From an uncultured Lacinutrix sp. (GTDB lineage Bacteria > Bacteroidota > Bacteroidia > Flavobacteriales > Flavobacteriaceae): a DNA stretch of 47,831 bases. The position numbers and the translations under genes are program-made. Positions 34,302-42,091 of the stretch are shown piece after piece. The first letter of the stretch is position 1. Each line of letters starts with the position of its first letter. The DNA is taken from the NCBI GenBank assembly GCA_937129145.1, contig CAKZMU010000072.1, positions 1 to 47,831 of the forward strand, in the 5' to 3' direction. The notes under the pieces are model-generated. The model was not told the origin of the DNA. It made no database searches and saw only the letters and a program-made list of their open reading frames with translations.

Positions 34302-35075
34302 TTACTCATTCAAAGCCCAATTATATTCTAAATAACGTTTTTTAGCTTTAGGGGAAATAGTGACATCAGTATATTTATTTAGGAAATCAATTAAACTACC
34401 ATCTTGGGTAAAATCTTTTTTAAACCAATCAAATATTTTTGAAATTTTTATAGATTTTTCTGAGATTTTATTTCGTGTCTCATCAGCCAAAAACTCTTTG
34501 GTAGCATTGGTTAATTGTTCGTCTAAATTATTATCAGTAAAGGCTTTGTTTTGTAATTTAGGACAAGAATAAGACGCACATACTATGGCAAAATGAATAC
34601 GAGGTTCGTCCATATTACGTAAAATTTCGTGTTCTATTTCATCTAAACTAAAATCGAAATTAACAGGTTTCCATAGGCGTTGTTTCCAAGGATTTTTTAT
34701 GTCTTTGATGCTTTTAATAGGGTAATTTCTAATAATTAAATCGACTGTTAAAGCATTGTAAGCGTTAATCCAAAATGCTAATTTTTCTTCTTTGGAAAAC
34801 TCTTGAAAGAAATTTTTTGAATGTGCCAAACCTAACAGGTATATATAATCAAGTAATTTTTTATGGTCTTTTTTTAATGACTTATAATTTACGTTACCAT
34901 TTTCAGAAACATGTTTTTGTAACAACTCATCCCATAATTGATGAAGAGTTATTTCGCGTTTTGATAGCTCTTGATGGAATTCCATATCCATCTGTGATGT
35001 TTTTTGAGCTTTAGCTTCAGAGTAAAAACTAGAGGCTATAGTAATTGCCAAAAATAGAATAAGTAATCGTCTCAT
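34302..35075 (-). CDS. DUF547 domain-containing secreted protein
   Basis: A 257-residue protein with a Sec signal (LLILFLAITIASSFYSEAKA). The DUF547 core is clear: WDELLQKHV, KLAFWINAYNALTVDLIIRNYP, and HFAIVCASYSCPKL. Some workers compare DUF547 to a transglutaminase-like or papain-like fold, but its activity is unknown. It sits between arsM and the TIGR04283 gene on the same strand, so it travels with the arsenosugar cluster. Confidence 0.85.
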   Translation of the reverse strand: MRRLLILFLAITIASSFYSEAKAQKTSQMDMEFHQELSKREITLHQLWDELLQKHVSENGNVNYKSLKKDHKKLLDYIYLLGLAHSKNFFQEFSKEEKLAFWINAYNALTVDLIIRNYPIKSIKDIKNPWKQRLWKPVNFDFSLDEIEHEILRNMDEPRIHFAIVCASYSCPKLQNKAFTDNNLDEQLTNATKEFLADETRNKISEKSIKISKIFDWFKKDFTQDGSLIDFLNKYTDVTISPKAKKRYLEYNWALNE

Positions 35076-35099
35076 ATTAATAATTGTCGTCGATAATAA

Positions 35100-36071
35100 T
35101 TAACAGCAACCTCCACCATCGTAGTGATAAGTGGACTCACTTATATATATGTCGTTTCTTTCAAGAGAAGCTAACGCACCTGCTGTTTTATCACAAATAG
35201 CTAAAGGTTGATTTTTTAAAAGCACGTGACCAGCTTTATCATCAAAATAGTCGTCTTCGCCAAAATAAATAGCTGCTTTTCCAGTAAAAACACATGGACC
35301 ATCACTTGGCATTGGGTCCTTAATAGCAGCAACTTCAATAGATTCGATATATATTAACTCATCTGTTGGGTAATGCTTTGGGTCTAAAATTCGGTAAGGT
35401 TTGCGTGCTCGAATTTCAATGGTGCCAAATCCAGCATCAGTTAATGCTTTAACATAGTCTGCAATTGGTAAACTTCCACTTAAGCATAAGGCTCTTAAGC
35501 GTTCATCATTTCGTAACTCGTCATTCATTGGTTGCTCACAAGTTGGGTCACTCATAACTAAACGACCGTGAGGTTTTAGTACACGATACATTTCGGCAAT
35601 GGCTTTTTTTAAATCATTGGCTTTAAAAATATTGAACAAACAATTTTGAGCTGCTACATCAATGCTATTATCTTCAACAGGAAGATTCATCGCATCGCCT
35701 TTTTTAAGGGCTACAAAGTCACTTTTAAACCAAGGGTTTTGTGCTTCGGCTTCAATAAAATTTTTGCGAGAAGCTTCTAACATTTCATCTACTACATCAA
35801 TTCCAATAACTCCACCTTTTTGACGATTAAAGTATGCGAACTGCAATAATTCCATGCCTCCACCAACACCTACATATAACATTTTTGGGTTGTTGGTTAA
35901 ATCACGAGCATGGACAGTACTTCCACAACCATAATTCATTTCTTGCATGATTTTAGGGATTTTCAAACCTGGTAATTCCCAAATAGGATTGGTTGTGCAG
36001 CATAGACCAACATCTGGTGTAAGGGCTGCTTCTTTATATACTTTGTGTGTGGTTTCTAGGTAATTGCTCAT
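35100..36071 (-). CDS. arsM: Arsenosugar biosynthesis arsenite methyltransferase ArsM
   Basis: Transfers methyl groups from SAM to arsenite, giving the dimethylated arsenic used for arsenosugars. The protein (323 residues from this start) has conserved Cys at C24/C25 (VGLCCTTNP) and C49 (NYGCGS), the SAM-binding VGVGGGME at 67-74, and a Cys-rich end (GGGCC). A start at 36092 would add seven residues, but that ATG lies inside the repeat at 36.1 kb. I prefer 36071, where the protein begins MSNYLETTHKVYKEAALTPD like its relatives. Confidence 0.9.
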   Translation of the reverse strand: MSNYLETTHKVYKEAALTPDVGLCCTTNPIWELPGLKIPKIMQEMNYGCGSTVHARDLTNNPKMLYVGVGGGMELLQFAYFNRQKGGVIGIDVVDEMLEASRKNFIEAEAQNPWFKSDFVALKKGDAMNLPVEDNSIDVAAQNCLFNIFKANDLKKAIAEMYRVLKPHGRLVMSDPTCEQPMNDELRNDERLRALCLSGSLPIADYVKALTDAGFGTIEIRARKPYRILDPKHYPTDELIYIESIEVAAIKDPMPSDGPCVFTGKAAIYFGEDDYFDDKAGHVLLKNQPLAICDKTAGALASLERNDIYISESTYHYDGGGCC

Positions 36072-36087
36072 AAGTTTATTATTTGAA

Positions 36088-36201
36088 GTCATTGCGAGGA
36101 ATGAAATGACGTGGCAATCTTATGATGAGATTCCTCCTCAATTGCTCCGCAATATACTTTCAATCAAAATACATTTTGATTTCAGTAGTGTTCGGAATGA
36201 C
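36088..36201. repeat. Dispersed palindromic repeat overlapping the arsM 5' region
   Basis: GTCATTGCGAGGAATG then TGACGTGGCAATCT (36088 onward) and GGAATGAC at its far end (36194-36201) form a long imperfect palindrome with interior self-pairing (CAATCAAAATACATTTTGATT). It shares its GTCATTGCGA and GACGTGGCAATCT-type modules with the repeat at 34.2 kb. It fills the arsM-PNP gap. Confidence 0.75.
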
Positions 36202-36202
36202 G

Positions 36203-37015
36203 TTATAGTGTTTTTATTAATCCTTTAAACAAAGTAATCATTTCAGGTTCGGCTTTAAATGCCATAGCAATGATTTCGTCAATGTTTACTGGTTTCAGAT
36301 TATCTGGGTCGCATTCATCTGTTAAAACTGACACAGCAGCTGCTTTTAATTTTAAATGATTGGCAACAATTATTTCTGGAACTGTACTCATCCCAACAGC
36401 ATCTGCACCAATAATTTTAAGCATTCTATATTCTGCTCTTGTTTCCAATTGTGGTCCAACAACACTTGTATAGACACCTTTATGAAGTTTAATGTTATGA
36501 TTTTTAGCAATTGCTTCAAATTTTGAATTGATTTCAGCATCATAAGGAGCGCTCATATCTACAAATCGTTCACCTAGTTGTGAAACTCCTTTAAACGCCA
36601 GGGGCGAACTGCCTTGTAAATTAATATGGTCATCGATAAGCATTAATTCGCCTTTTTTGAAATTTAGATTAATCGCTCCTGATGCATTTGACACCAATAA
36701 TGTTTTAATGCCTAATTTTTCCATAATGCGCACAGGATACGTGACGTCTTGAAGCGAATAGCCTTCGTAAATGTGAAAACGACCTTGCATTACCACTACT
36801 TTTTTGCCCTCTAAAATTCCGTAAATCAATTTTCCTTTGTGGAACTCGACCGTAGCTGTTGGGAAGTATGGAATATGGTTATAGCTGGCTTCGGTAATAA
36901 TGTCAATATGGTCAAGTAATTGCCCTAAACCAGTACCAAGGATGATGCCTATTTCTGGCTTGTCAAACCCTTTTTCTATTAAATATTCGGTGGTTTTTTC
37001 TATTTGTTTAATCAT
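36203..37015 (-). CDS. Purine nucleoside phosphorylase
   Basis: A 270-residue phosphorylase. GIILGTGLGQLL, MQGRFHIYEGYSLQDVTYP, VSNASGAIN, VVGPQLETRAEYRM and GADAVGMSTVPEIIVANH are the full purine nucleoside phosphorylase pattern. In this cluster it could remove the adenine from the adenosyl-arsenic intermediate made by ArsS (inference); a general salvage role is the known activity. The start overlaps the stop of the TIGR04282 gene by four bases (ATGA). Confidence 0.92.
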   Translation of the reverse strand: MIKQIEKTTEYLIEKGFDKPEIGIILGTGLGQLLDHIDIITEASYNHIPYFPTATVEFHKGKLIYGILEGKKVVVMQGRFHIYEGYSLQDVTYPVRIMEKLGIKTLLVSNASGAINLNFKKGELMLIDDHINLQGSSPLAFKGVSQLGERFVDMSAPYDAEINSKFEAIAKNHNIKLHKGVYTSVVGPQLETRAEYRMLKIIGADAVGMSTVPEIIVANHLKLKAAAVSVLTDECDPDNLKPVNIDEIIAMAFKAEPEMITLFKGLIKTL

Positions 37016-37614
37016 TTAGAAATAAGTTTTAAAAATTCTGGATACGATTGTAAATCTTCAAAAGTATCAATATCGTTTAAAGTTTCAATGAGTGAGACTT
37101 TTATTTTCTGTTGTTTTAATTCTTCGAGCGTGTTGTTCAATAAATTTGAAGTGCTCCACGCTTTATTTTCAAAAATACAGTTATACAATTTAGACATGCC
37201 AATTAAGTAATACCCTCCGTCTTCAGCAGGTCCAAAAACAACCTCATTTTTATCTAATGCTTTAAATCCGTTGTTAATTATGTCTGCTGAAATATTAGGT
37301 AAGTCCGAACCAATAAGTATTATATTTTCATAGTCATCAGTAAATCCATCTTTAAAGGCATTGCTCATTTTTTCGCCTAAATCGTTTCCTTTTTGAATTC
37401 TTTTGATATCATTTGGCCATTTTTCTTCAACAATAGCATCTGAAAAGTAAATACGTTTATCAACCTTTATTTTTGAGGTGGCATTTTCAGTAACTTCAAC
37501 TAAAGCCTTGTAAACAGCAAAAGCATTGTCCTCACCAACGGTTTTTGCTAAACGCGTTTTTACGGTTCCTAGTTTGATGTTTTTTACAAAAATGATGAGT
37601 AAATTATTTGGCAT
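37012..37614 (-). CDS. TIGR04282 family glycosyltransferase (arsenosugar cluster)
   Basis: A 200-residue cytoplasmic protein of the DUF2064/TIGR04282 type: LIIFVKNIKLGTVKTRLAKT at the start, ILIGSDLPNISADII and FGPAEDGGYYLIGM as the nucleotide-sugar site. The group is annotated as arsenosugar biosynthesis glycosyltransferases because of its clusters; the acceptor is not proven here. It lies 4 bases from arsS and overlaps PNP. Confidence 0.9.
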   Translation of the reverse strand: MPNNLLIIFVKNIKLGTVKTRLAKTVGEDNAFAVYKALVEVTENATSKIKVDKRIYFSDAIVEEKWPNDIKRIQKGNDLGEKMSNAFKDGFTDDYENIILIGSDLPNISADIINNGFKALDKNEVVFGPAEDGGYYLIGMSKLYNCIFENKAWSTSNLLNNTLEELKQQKIKVSLIETLNDIDTFEDLQSYPEFLKLISK

Positions 37615-37618
37615 ATAT

Positions 37619-38683
37619 TTAGGCTACGGTTCCTTGGCAACTACTTCCTGCACCTGCGGTACAGCCATAACAATGTTGAGAAATAACGATGTTTCTGTCA
37701 TTTAGTAAATCTTCATTATAATCGCTAATATGTTTCACTTTACTGGCGACTTTTAAATCTAACATTTGGTTAAAATCGCAATCGTACAGCCAACCATCCC
37801 AACTTACTGAAATAGTATTGGTACACATCACATTTGCGACAGCTTCTGGGTTATATGCATCTACCAAAGCATACATATAATCTTCATAATTTTCTGAAGC
37901 TATTAAGTAATCCAAAAACCTTGAAATAGGTAAATTGGTAATGGCGAATAAATTATGAAATTGAATATTAAAATCTTCCATGAGAGCTTTCTTAAAATCC
38001 TTTTCCATAGAGGCTTGGTCACTTGGTAAAAACGCACCTGAAGGGTTGTACACCAAATCCAATTTCAAATCACTATTTGGCATACCATAGCCTATCGCAT
38101 TTAAATCTTGCAATGCTTTTATAGATTGGTCAAACACACCTTCGCCACGTTGTTTATCTGTTTTTCCTCGTGTCCAATGAGGCATGCTACTTACCACATG
38201 AACATTATGTTTTTTGAAAAATTCAGGCAAATCGTAGTACTTTTTATTAGCTCTGATGATGGTTAAGTTGGAACGTACAATAAAATCTTTAATACCAGCT
38301 TTAGAAGCTTCCTCGACAAACCACCTAAAATTTGGATTCATTTCAGGCGCACCACCTGTTAAATCTAAGGTGTGTGCTCCAGTATTTTTAATGACCTCTA
38401 AACATTGTTGCATCGTGTCCTTGGTCATTATTTCTTTTCTATCAGGTCCAGCATCTACATGACAATGCTCACACACTTGATTACACATATAACCAACATT
38501 AATTTGAAGGATTTCAAGTTTTTTAGGCTTTAAAGGGAAATGACCAATTTCAGAAATTTTATCTTTAAATTTTGGTAATTCACCAGATTTAAAAATGCCG
38601 TTAGATAGAATTTCCAGTTGCCTATTGCTATTGGCCAATTCGCTTTCGCGTTTATGTAAAGATTGTGTTTTAAGTTTTGTCAT
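37619..38683 (-). CDS. arsS: Arsenosugar biosynthesis radical SAM protein ArsS
   Basis: A radical SAM enzyme thought to add the deoxyadenosyl group to dimethylated arsenic, forming the arsenosugar precursor. The 354 residues have the cluster motif C67-x3-C71-x2-C74 (MCNQVCEHCHVD), and GGAPEMNP as the SAM-binding region. The C-terminal CYGCTAGAGSSCQG holds extra Cys for a further cluster or the substrate. In some relatives a Cys in this tail is selenocysteine; here only Cys codons are seen. It lies 9 bases after the peroxidase-like gene. Confidence 0.93.
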   Translation of the reverse strand: MTKLKTQSLHKRESELANSNRQLEILSNGIFKSGELPKFKDKISEIGHFPLKPKKLEILQINVGYMCNQVCEHCHVDAGPDRKEIMTKDTMQQCLEVIKNTGAHTLDLTGGAPEMNPNFRWFVEEASKAGIKDFIVRSNLTIIRANKKYYDLPEFFKKHNVHVVSSMPHWTRGKTDKQRGEGVFDQSIKALQDLNAIGYGMPNSDLKLDLVYNPSGAFLPSDQASMEKDFKKALMEDFNIQFHNLFAITNLPISRFLDYLIASENYEDYMYALVDAYNPEAVANVMCTNTISVSWDGWLYDCDFNQMLDLKVASKVKHISDYNEDLLNDRNIVISQHCYGCTAGAGSSCQGTVA

Positions 38684-38692
38684 ATAAGTTAA

Positions 38693-39028
38693 CTATCCAT
38701 CGAGTTTATTAACCTTGTTCATCATTTGCACGCCATGTACTAAAGCAGCACCACTTTTAATTGCAGCACCAACGTGTACTGCTTCCATCATTTCTTCCTT
38801 GGTAATGCCGCGTTGTAAGCCATCTTTTGAATAAGCATCAATGCAATAGGGACATTTTTCGGTATGTGAAACAGCTAAAGCAATTAATGATTTTTCTCTT
38901 GCGGTAAGTGCGCCTTCTTGAAAAACAGAATTATAATAGTCAAAAAATTTGTTTCCAAGTTCTTCGCTCCATTCAGTGATATTTCCAAACTTTCTTAAAT
39001 CTGCTGGGTCGTAATATGTTTTAGACAT
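38693..39028 (-). CDS. Arsenosugar biosynthesis-associated peroxidase-like protein (AhpD fold)
   Basis: A 111-residue carboxymuconolactone decarboxylase/AhpD-like protein. LTAREKSLIALAVSHTEKCPYC contains the catalytic-type H55 and the redox C59/C62 pair, as in AhpD. It is the first gene of the arsenosugar operon; its role there is unknown. A redox step, such as reducing an arsenical or removing a peroxide, would fit (inference). Confidence 0.88.
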   Translation of the reverse strand: MSKTYYDPADLRKFGNITEWSEELGNKFFDYYNSVFQEGALTAREKSLIALAVSHTEKCPYCIDAYSKDGLQRGITKEEMMEAVHVGAAIKSGAALVHGVQMMNKVNKLDG

Positions 39029-39200
39029 GTATTTTAATTTAAATCATTTTCTTTAGTTCGAAAAATATGCAAAAGATTACACTTATTCCATTAAAAAAGT
39101 ATTAATTAAAATACTACTTAAAATTATGAAGGTTTTAACAAGGAAACCTTCAAGAAAGTAATTAAATTGCGACTTATTAAATAAAAAAATTACTTACAAA

Positions 39201-42008
39201 ATGAAAATCTTTAAAAAAATTGGACTTAGTCTATTTTTTAGTGCATTTATGTTTACGCTATCTGCACAAAACTTAAATCAACCATTACCTGTTGACCAAA
39301 GTATTAAAAAAGGTGTTTTGCCAAACGGCATGACGTATTACTTGCACGCCACAGATGTCACTGAAAATGTGGCTAGTTATTATATCATTCAAAATGTTGG
39401 CTCTGTTTTAGAAAATGACGACCAAAAAGGATTGGCTCATTTTTTAGAGCACATGGCATTTAATGGCACTGAAAATTTTGAAGGAAAAGGTATTTTAAAC
39501 ACACTTGAAAAAGAAGGGATTGTGTTTGGAAAAGATATTAATGCATATACGTCTTTTGACGAAACAGTCTATAATATTGACAACGTACCAACGACACCTG
39601 AGTTAATTGAAACAGGGTTGTTAATTCTTCGCGATTGGTGTAATTATTTATCATTAACCGATGAAGAAATTGATGCTGAAAGAGGCGTAATTAAAGAAGA
39701 ATGGCGTACACGCCAAAGCGGACAAATGCGAATTTTGCAGCAATCTATCGAAACCATGTTTGGTGGCTCAAAATATGCGGAGCGTATTCCAATAGGCGAT
39801 ATGGATATTATAGAAAATTTTGAGTACAAAGCACTTCGTGATTTCTACCACGATTGGTATAGAACCGATTTACAAGCAATCGCTATTGTTGGAGATATCG
39901 ATGTTGACGAGATGGAGAAAAAAATCATTGAAAAATTCTCATCTATTCCAGCAGTAGAAAATGCACCAGAACGTTTTGATGTTAAAATAGAGGATAACGA
40001 AAAACTTATGTACGATATCGCGATGGATAAAGAAGTATCTACCGCAAATATCTCGTTTGGAATTCGTCATGATAAATCATTAAAAGACGAAACAATTGTC
40101 GATTTAAGTTTAGGCCTATTGGATAATATGATTTCGAGCATATTAGCAACTCGTTTTCAAGAAATTTCACAACAACCAGATGCGCCTTTTATGGCAGTTG
40201 GTGCAGGTTTTGGAAGCATGACTAGATTGCACGATGCATTTAATGTGCGTGTAGTTCCAAAGCCAAATATGCAACAAGCTGCTTTTAAATTAGCCATGTC
40301 TGAAATTAATAGAGCTGTTAAATTTGGATTTACAAATGCCGAAATTACACGAGTAAAAGCGCAATTATCTAACAGTTATGAAAACCAAATAGCTAAACGT
40401 GACGACCGTCCGCATTGGCAAATTATTCAGGCTATTCAAAATAATTACCTAGAGAATGCTCATATGACTGATATAGAAAAGGAATATGAAATTGTAAAAG
40501 TGCTATTTAACGTTCTTACACAAGACCATTTATTGAAGAGGATGCAAGATATGTACACTCAAAAGAATAGAACGCTTGTAGTCACTGGTGTAGAAGGGAA
40601 AAATAATTTAACTGAAGAGCAAGCAAACCAAATTTTAAATGAGGTTGAAAATGACGAAACATTAAAGCCTTACGAAGAAGAAGAGGAAGTAAAATCGTTA
40701 ATGACTGGAGTTGATTTGGTGCCTGGAAAAATTGTAAGCGAAAAAGCAAACGAAGATTTAGGATTTACAACATTTACATTAAGTAACGGTATAAATGTTC
40801 ACTACAAGTTTGCCGATAAAAATAAAAACGATGTAAAACTGGAAGCTATAAGTGATGGTGGAAAATCATTATTAAAAGTTGATGATTTACCATCAGCAGA
40901 AATTGTTGGAAGCGTCGCACAGTTATCTGGATTAGGTGAGTTTTCAATGACAGATTTACCAAAAGTACTCGCTGGAAAAACAGCAAGCACCTTTTTTAGT
41001 ATTGGAGAGACTACAGAGTCCATTATTGGGTCATCTTCAACAAAAGATGTAGAAACCATGTTGCAAATGGTAAACCTGCGTTTTACAAAACCACGTTTTG
41101 ATGAAACGAGTTATGACGTATTAATGCAAAATGTAGATAATTTCTTAACTAGAAAAAGTCAAAATATACAAGCAAAAATGGCTGATAGTGTTACAACAAC
41201 ACTTTACGGAAATAACCACCCAACAAAGCGTATTTTTAATAAAGCACTTGTTGAAGATATGAGTTTTGAAAAATCGAAAACAGTTTATAATAGCCGATTT
41301 AGTAATGCTGCCGATTTTACATTCTTCATAGTTGGTGATGTTACAAAAGATGATTTAAAGCCATTATTGACTAACTATATCGCGAGCATCCCAACAACAA
41401 ATAATAAAGAAAACTGGAAAAATAACGCTGTAGAATGGTCGGCAAAAAATGTAGATAAGGATATTTATTTACCAATGGAAGACCCTAAAAGTTCTGTTCG
41501 TATCGCATATAAAAAGGAAATGCCTCATACTTTAAAAGACGAAATTTTAATGTCGGCATTAGGTAAAATTCTTCAACTACGTTATACAGAAGCTTTAAGA
41601 GAAGACGAAGGAGGAACTTATAGCGCTAATAGTTCAGGATTCATGGTTAAAGAACCTAGGTCTCTAGCATATTTATCAGTATCATTTGATTGTAATCCTG
41701 ATTTAGTCGAAAAATTAGTAGGTATTGTTCACGGTGAAATAAATAAAATTAAAACTGGTGCAGTATTACAAAACGACCTCGATAAAATCACCACAAATAT
41801 TCTAAAAGAAAGAGAAGATAGTAAGAGTCGTAATGCTTACGAAATGTCATCAATAAAGAATTTTATTCTTGAAGGTTATAACATGAATGCGCCTGAAAAC
41901 TTTGAAAATATTGTTAAATCAATCACAAAAAAAGACATTCAGGATATGGCAAAAAGATTGCTAGATGACCATAAATCGTTTGAAATTGTATTTAAACCAG
42001 AACAGTAG
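39201..42008 (+). CDS. M16 family zinc metalloprotease (insulinase/pitrilysin type)
   Basis: A 935-residue secreted peptidase with a Sec signal (FFSAFMFTLSAQ). The active-site inverted zinc motif HFLEH (H80, E83, H84) is intact, and a downstream Glu in DAERGVIKEEW is probably the third ligand. Three further M16-like domains follow, giving a full-length clam-shell of four domains, with the R-Y-type EDEGGTYSAN segment late. It probably degrades peptides in the periplasm. A strong terminator follows 20 bases after the stop. Confidence 0.92.
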   Translation: MKIFKKIGLSLFFSAFMFTLSAQNLNQPLPVDQSIKKGVLPNGMTYYLHATDVTENVASYYIIQNVGSVLENDDQKGLAHFLEHMAFNGTENFEGKGILNTLEKEGIVFGKDINAYTSFDETVYNIDNVPTTPELIETGLLILRDWCNYLSLTDEEIDAERGVIKEEWRTRQSGQMRILQQSIETMFGGSKYAERIPIGDMDIIENFEYKALRDFYHDWYRTDLQAIAIVGDIDVDEMEKKIIEKFSSIPAVENAPERFDVKIEDNEKLMYDIAMDKEVSTANISFGIRHDKSLKDETIVDLSLGLLDNMISSILATRFQEISQQPDAPFMAVGAGFGSMTRLHDAFNVRVVPKPNMQQAAFKLAMSEINRAVKFGFTNAEITRVKAQLSNSYENQIAKRDDRPHWQIIQAIQNNYLENAHMTDIEKEYEIVKVLFNVLTQDHLLKRMQDMYTQKNRTLVVTGVEGKNNLTEEQANQILNEVENDETLKPYEEEEEVKSLMTGVDLVPGKIVSEKANEDLGFTTFTLSNGINVHYKFADKNKNDVKLEAISDGGKSLLKVDDLPSAEIVGSVAQLSGLGEFSMTDLPKVLAGKTASTFFSIGETTESIIGSSSTKDVETMLQMVNLRFTKPRFDETSYDVLMQNVDNFLTRKSQNIQAKMADSVTTTLYGNNHPTKRIFNKALVEDMSFEKSKTVYNSRFSNAADFTFFIVGDVTKDDLKPLLTNYIASIPTTNNKENWKNNAVEWSAKNVDKDIYLPMEDPKSSVRIAYKKEMPHTLKDEILMSALGKILQLRYTEALREDEGGTYSANSSGFMVKEPRSLAYLSVSFDCNPDLVEKLVGIVHGEINKIKTGAVLQNDLDKITTNILKEREDSKSRNAYEMSSIKNFILEGYNMNAPENFENIVKSITKKDIQDMAKRLLDDHKSFEIVFKPEQ

Positions 42009-42027
42009 TATAATGTTAAGTTAAAAT

Positions 42028-42070
42028 AAAATAGGGTTTTAGATGCATTTATTCTAAAACCCTATTTTTG
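42028..42070 (+). terminator. Strong Rho-independent terminator after the M16 gene
   Basis: A perfect 16-bp stem: AAAATAGGGTTTTAGA (42028-42043) and TCTAAAACCCTATTTT (42053-42068), with a nine-base loop. Its 3' arm doubles as a -7 box for the next gene. Confidence 0.88.
42063..42070 (+). promoter_or_regulatory. Candidate -7 box for the DsbD-like gene
   Basis: TATTTTTG matches TAnnTTTG and lies 22 bases before the start codon at 42092. It is inside the terminator's descending arm. No clear -33 element is visible at the usual spacing. Confidence 0.5.
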
Positions 42071-42091
42071 TATTTGATTTAAACCATCATA

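Noticed and set aside
36072..36092. Upstream ArsM start
   Set aside because: The ATG is inside the palindromic repeat, and the protein from 36071 begins in the way expected for ArsM.
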